Source: Acidobacteriota bacterium
Lineage (GTDB): Bacteria; Acidobacteriota; Terriglobia; 20CM-2-55-15
DNA: 5,829 bases
Direction of reading: 5' to 3'
Assembly (NCBI GenBank): GCA_003222755.1
Contig: QHXA01000359.1
Location: 4,680-10,508 of the forward strand
The position numbers and the translations under genes were made by a program. Positions 4,380 to 5,829 of this stretch are shown piece by piece. The notes below the pieces were generated by a model, which made no database searches, was not told the origin of the DNA, and saw only the letters and a program-made list of their open reading frames with translations. The stretch's first letter is position 1; every line of letters begins with the position of its first letter.

Positions 4380-5829
4380 ATGCATGATCAGGCAGAAACC
4401 GTACATATTCTCAGCGCGATGGCGAATCTGCAGAGCGCACAAGAGTACCAGGAACTGAATTGGGAAGGATCCTTCGAGGACTATCTCAGGCTCGTTCAGG
4501 AAACTCCGCGGGTCACGCGGAATGCGTTCCAGCGGATCTACGACATGCTCCTGTCGCACGGCGTGGAGGAGCACGTCGAGCACAAGAAGAAGATCACGCG
4601 CTACCGCTTCTTCCGGGATTACGCCCACAATGGGCGTGACGCGGTTTACGGGATCGACCAAAGCCTGACGCATCTCGTCGACACCTTCAAGTCGGCCTCA
4701 CGAAATTACGGCACGGAGCGGCGGGTCATCTTGCTCCACGGGCCGGTCGGCAGCGCCAAGAGCACGATTGTGCGGCTCTTGAAGAAAGGACTCGAAGAGT
4801 ATTCGCGCACACCCCAAGGCGCGGTGTACACGTTTGCCTGGACAAACATTGCCAACGACGTTGAAAAGGAAGTTTTCGCCTTGGTGAACGACGAACTGCC
4901 ATGCCCGATGCGCGAGGAACCGCTCCACCTGATTCCGGCCAAAGAGCGACCGAAGATAATCGATGAATTGATGCGCAACAGCAGTGATCCAACCTATGAC
5001 ATCCAGGTGGAAGGCGATCTCTGCCCCGCGTGCCGCCAGATGTATCGCGAATTGACCCGCCGCTATAAAGGCGATTGGTTCAAGGTCATGGACCATGTGA
5101 AAGTCCGCCGGCTGGTGCTTTCCGAGAAAGATCGTATCGGCATTGGGACGTTCCAGCCGAAAGACGAAAAGAACCAGGATTCCACCGAACTCACCGGCGA
5201 CATCAATTACCGCAAGATCGCCGTCTACGGCTCTGATTCCGACGCGCGCGCCTTCAATTTCGATGGTGATTTCAATGTCGCCAATCGCGGCATCATCGAA
5301 TTCATCGAGGTCCTGAAACTGGAAGTCGCATTCCTTTACGATTTGCTTGGCGCGAGCCAGGAACACAAGATCAAGCCGAAAAAGTTCCCGCAGACCGATA
5401 TTGATGAGGTCATCATCGGGCACACCAACGAGCCAGAGTATCGGAAGCTTCAGAACAACGAGTTCATGGAAGCGCTGCGCGACCGCACAGTGAAGATCGA
5501 TATCCCGTACATCACCAAGCTAAGTGATGAAATCAAGGTGTACGAGAAGGACTACAATTCTGAGAGGATCCGCGGCAAACACATCGCCCCGCACACTATC
5601 GAAATGGCCTCCATGTGGGCGGCGCTGACGCGTTTGGAAACGCCGAAAAAAGCCAACCTAACGCTGCTTCAGAAATTGAAGCTCTATGATGGAAAGACGC
5701 TGGCCGGCTACACCGAGGATTCCGTAAAGGAACTTCAGCGCGAGGCCGCACGCGAAGGTATGGACGGTATCTCGCCCCGTTACATTCAGGACAAGATCTC
5801 GAATGCCCTCGTCAATGAGCAATTCGCCG
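4380..5829 (+). CDS. prkA: PrkA-type serine protein kinase with AAA+ domain, 3'-truncated by the window edge
   Basis: This frame is open from ATG 4380 to the end of the window: 483 codons plus one base, about three quarters of the usual 630-690 residues. The N-terminal part (about 25-110) has the PrkA pattern, including WEGSFEDYLRLVQETPRVTR and RYRFFRDYAHNGRDAVYGID. The AAA+ P-loop HGPVGSAKSTIVRLLKKGLE is at 120-139 (Lys127, Ser128). Further family blocks are LCPACRQMY with a CxxC at 215/218, VANRGIIEFIEVLKLE at 300-315, and IIGHTNEPEY with a sensor-like Asn at 350, followed by MEALRDRTVKIDIPYI. The C-terminal kinase-like part, of which the beginning is present, lies mostly beyond the window. 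PrkA/YeaG proteins are cytoplasmic and act in stress, nutrient-limitation or sporulation responses; kinase activity and, in Bacillus, AAA+ protease-like activity have been reported. yeaH (DUF444) and spoVR homologues commonly follow prkA and may lie just downstream. The 3' end is unknown. Confidence 0.95.
   Translation, partial: MHDQAETVHILSAMANLQSAQEYQELNWEGSFEDYLRLVQETPRVTRNAFQRIYDMLLSHGVEEHVEHKKKITRYRFFRDYAHNGRDAVYGIDQSLTHLVDTFKSASRNYGTERRVILLHGPVGSAKSTIVRLLKKGLEEYSRTPQGAVYTFAWTNIANDVEKEVFALVNDELPCPMREEPLHLIPAKERPKIIDELMRNSSDPTYDIQVEGDLCPACRQMYRELTRRYKGDWFKVMDHVKVRRLVLSEKDRIGIGTFQPKDEKNQDSTELTGDINYRKIAVYGSDSDARAFNFDGDFNVANRGIIEFIEVLKLEVAFLYDLLGASQEHKIKPKKFPQTDIDEVIIGHTNEPEYRKLQNNEFMEALRDRTVKIDIPYITKLSDEIKVYEKDYNSERIRGKHIAPHTIEMASMWAALTRLETPKKANLTLLQKLKLYDGKTLAGYTEDSVKELQREAAREGMDGISPRYIQDKISNALVNEQFA

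Noticed and set aside
4361..4387. Eight-codon frame (METGEHYA) overlapping the prkA start as a leader peptide
   Set aside because: Too short to support; its ATG lacks a clear ribosome site and there is no regulatory codon run.
4698..5423. A 241-residue minus-strand open frame opposite prkA
   Set aside because: The plus strand encodes clear PrkA motifs throughout; this is a shadow with no family character.

Overview
The window looks like a chromosomal piece from an uncultured, moderately GC-rich Gram-negative-type bacterium. Acidobacteriota is my best guess, with a deltaproteobacterial-type lineage as the alternative. The guess rests on gene content: an alternative complex III (Act) locus, a der-merR-tRNA-Pro-surE string, and a PrkA kinase gene. 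It is inferred from recalled families, not from any search.

Layout. (1) Bases 2-1650, plus strand: the 3' part of actC (NrfD-like membrane quinol subunit of alternative complex III) overlapping a complete actD (DUF3341 membrane subunit). (2) Bases 1660-1696: a perfect 12-bp inverted repeat between convergent actD and surE, which also supplies the surE stop codon. (3) Bases 4058-1693, minus strand: der (two-domain ribosome-assembly GTPase, broken here), a MlrA/MerR-type small regulator, tRNA-Pro(GGG) and surE (nucleotidase), tightly packed in one direction. A good promoter candidate for tRNA-surE lies in the end of the merR gene. (4) Bases 4059-4379: a 321-nt divergent intergenic region holding a strong plus-strand intrinsic terminator and an imperfect 20/21-bp direct repeat. 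(5) Bases 4380-5829, plus strand: the first 483 codons of prkA (AAA+/serine protein kinase), still open at the window end.

The most striking observation is der. Its sequence is recognisable from start to stop, but it runs through three reading frames. At both frame changes a conserved piece is missing: about 44 nt (the G2 region of G domain 1) and about 23 nt (just before the AG of the G3 motif of G domain 2). Since der is normally essential, this is either a sequence or assembly artefact, recent decay with a second copy elsewhere, or something odder. Next in interest are the terminator with no obvious gene upstream of it in the prkA leader, and the tRNA-Pro whose 3' end lies only 16 nt before the surE ATG with no Shine-Dalgarno sequence between. 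I found no convincing wholly new system, CRISPR array, transposon or defence cassette.
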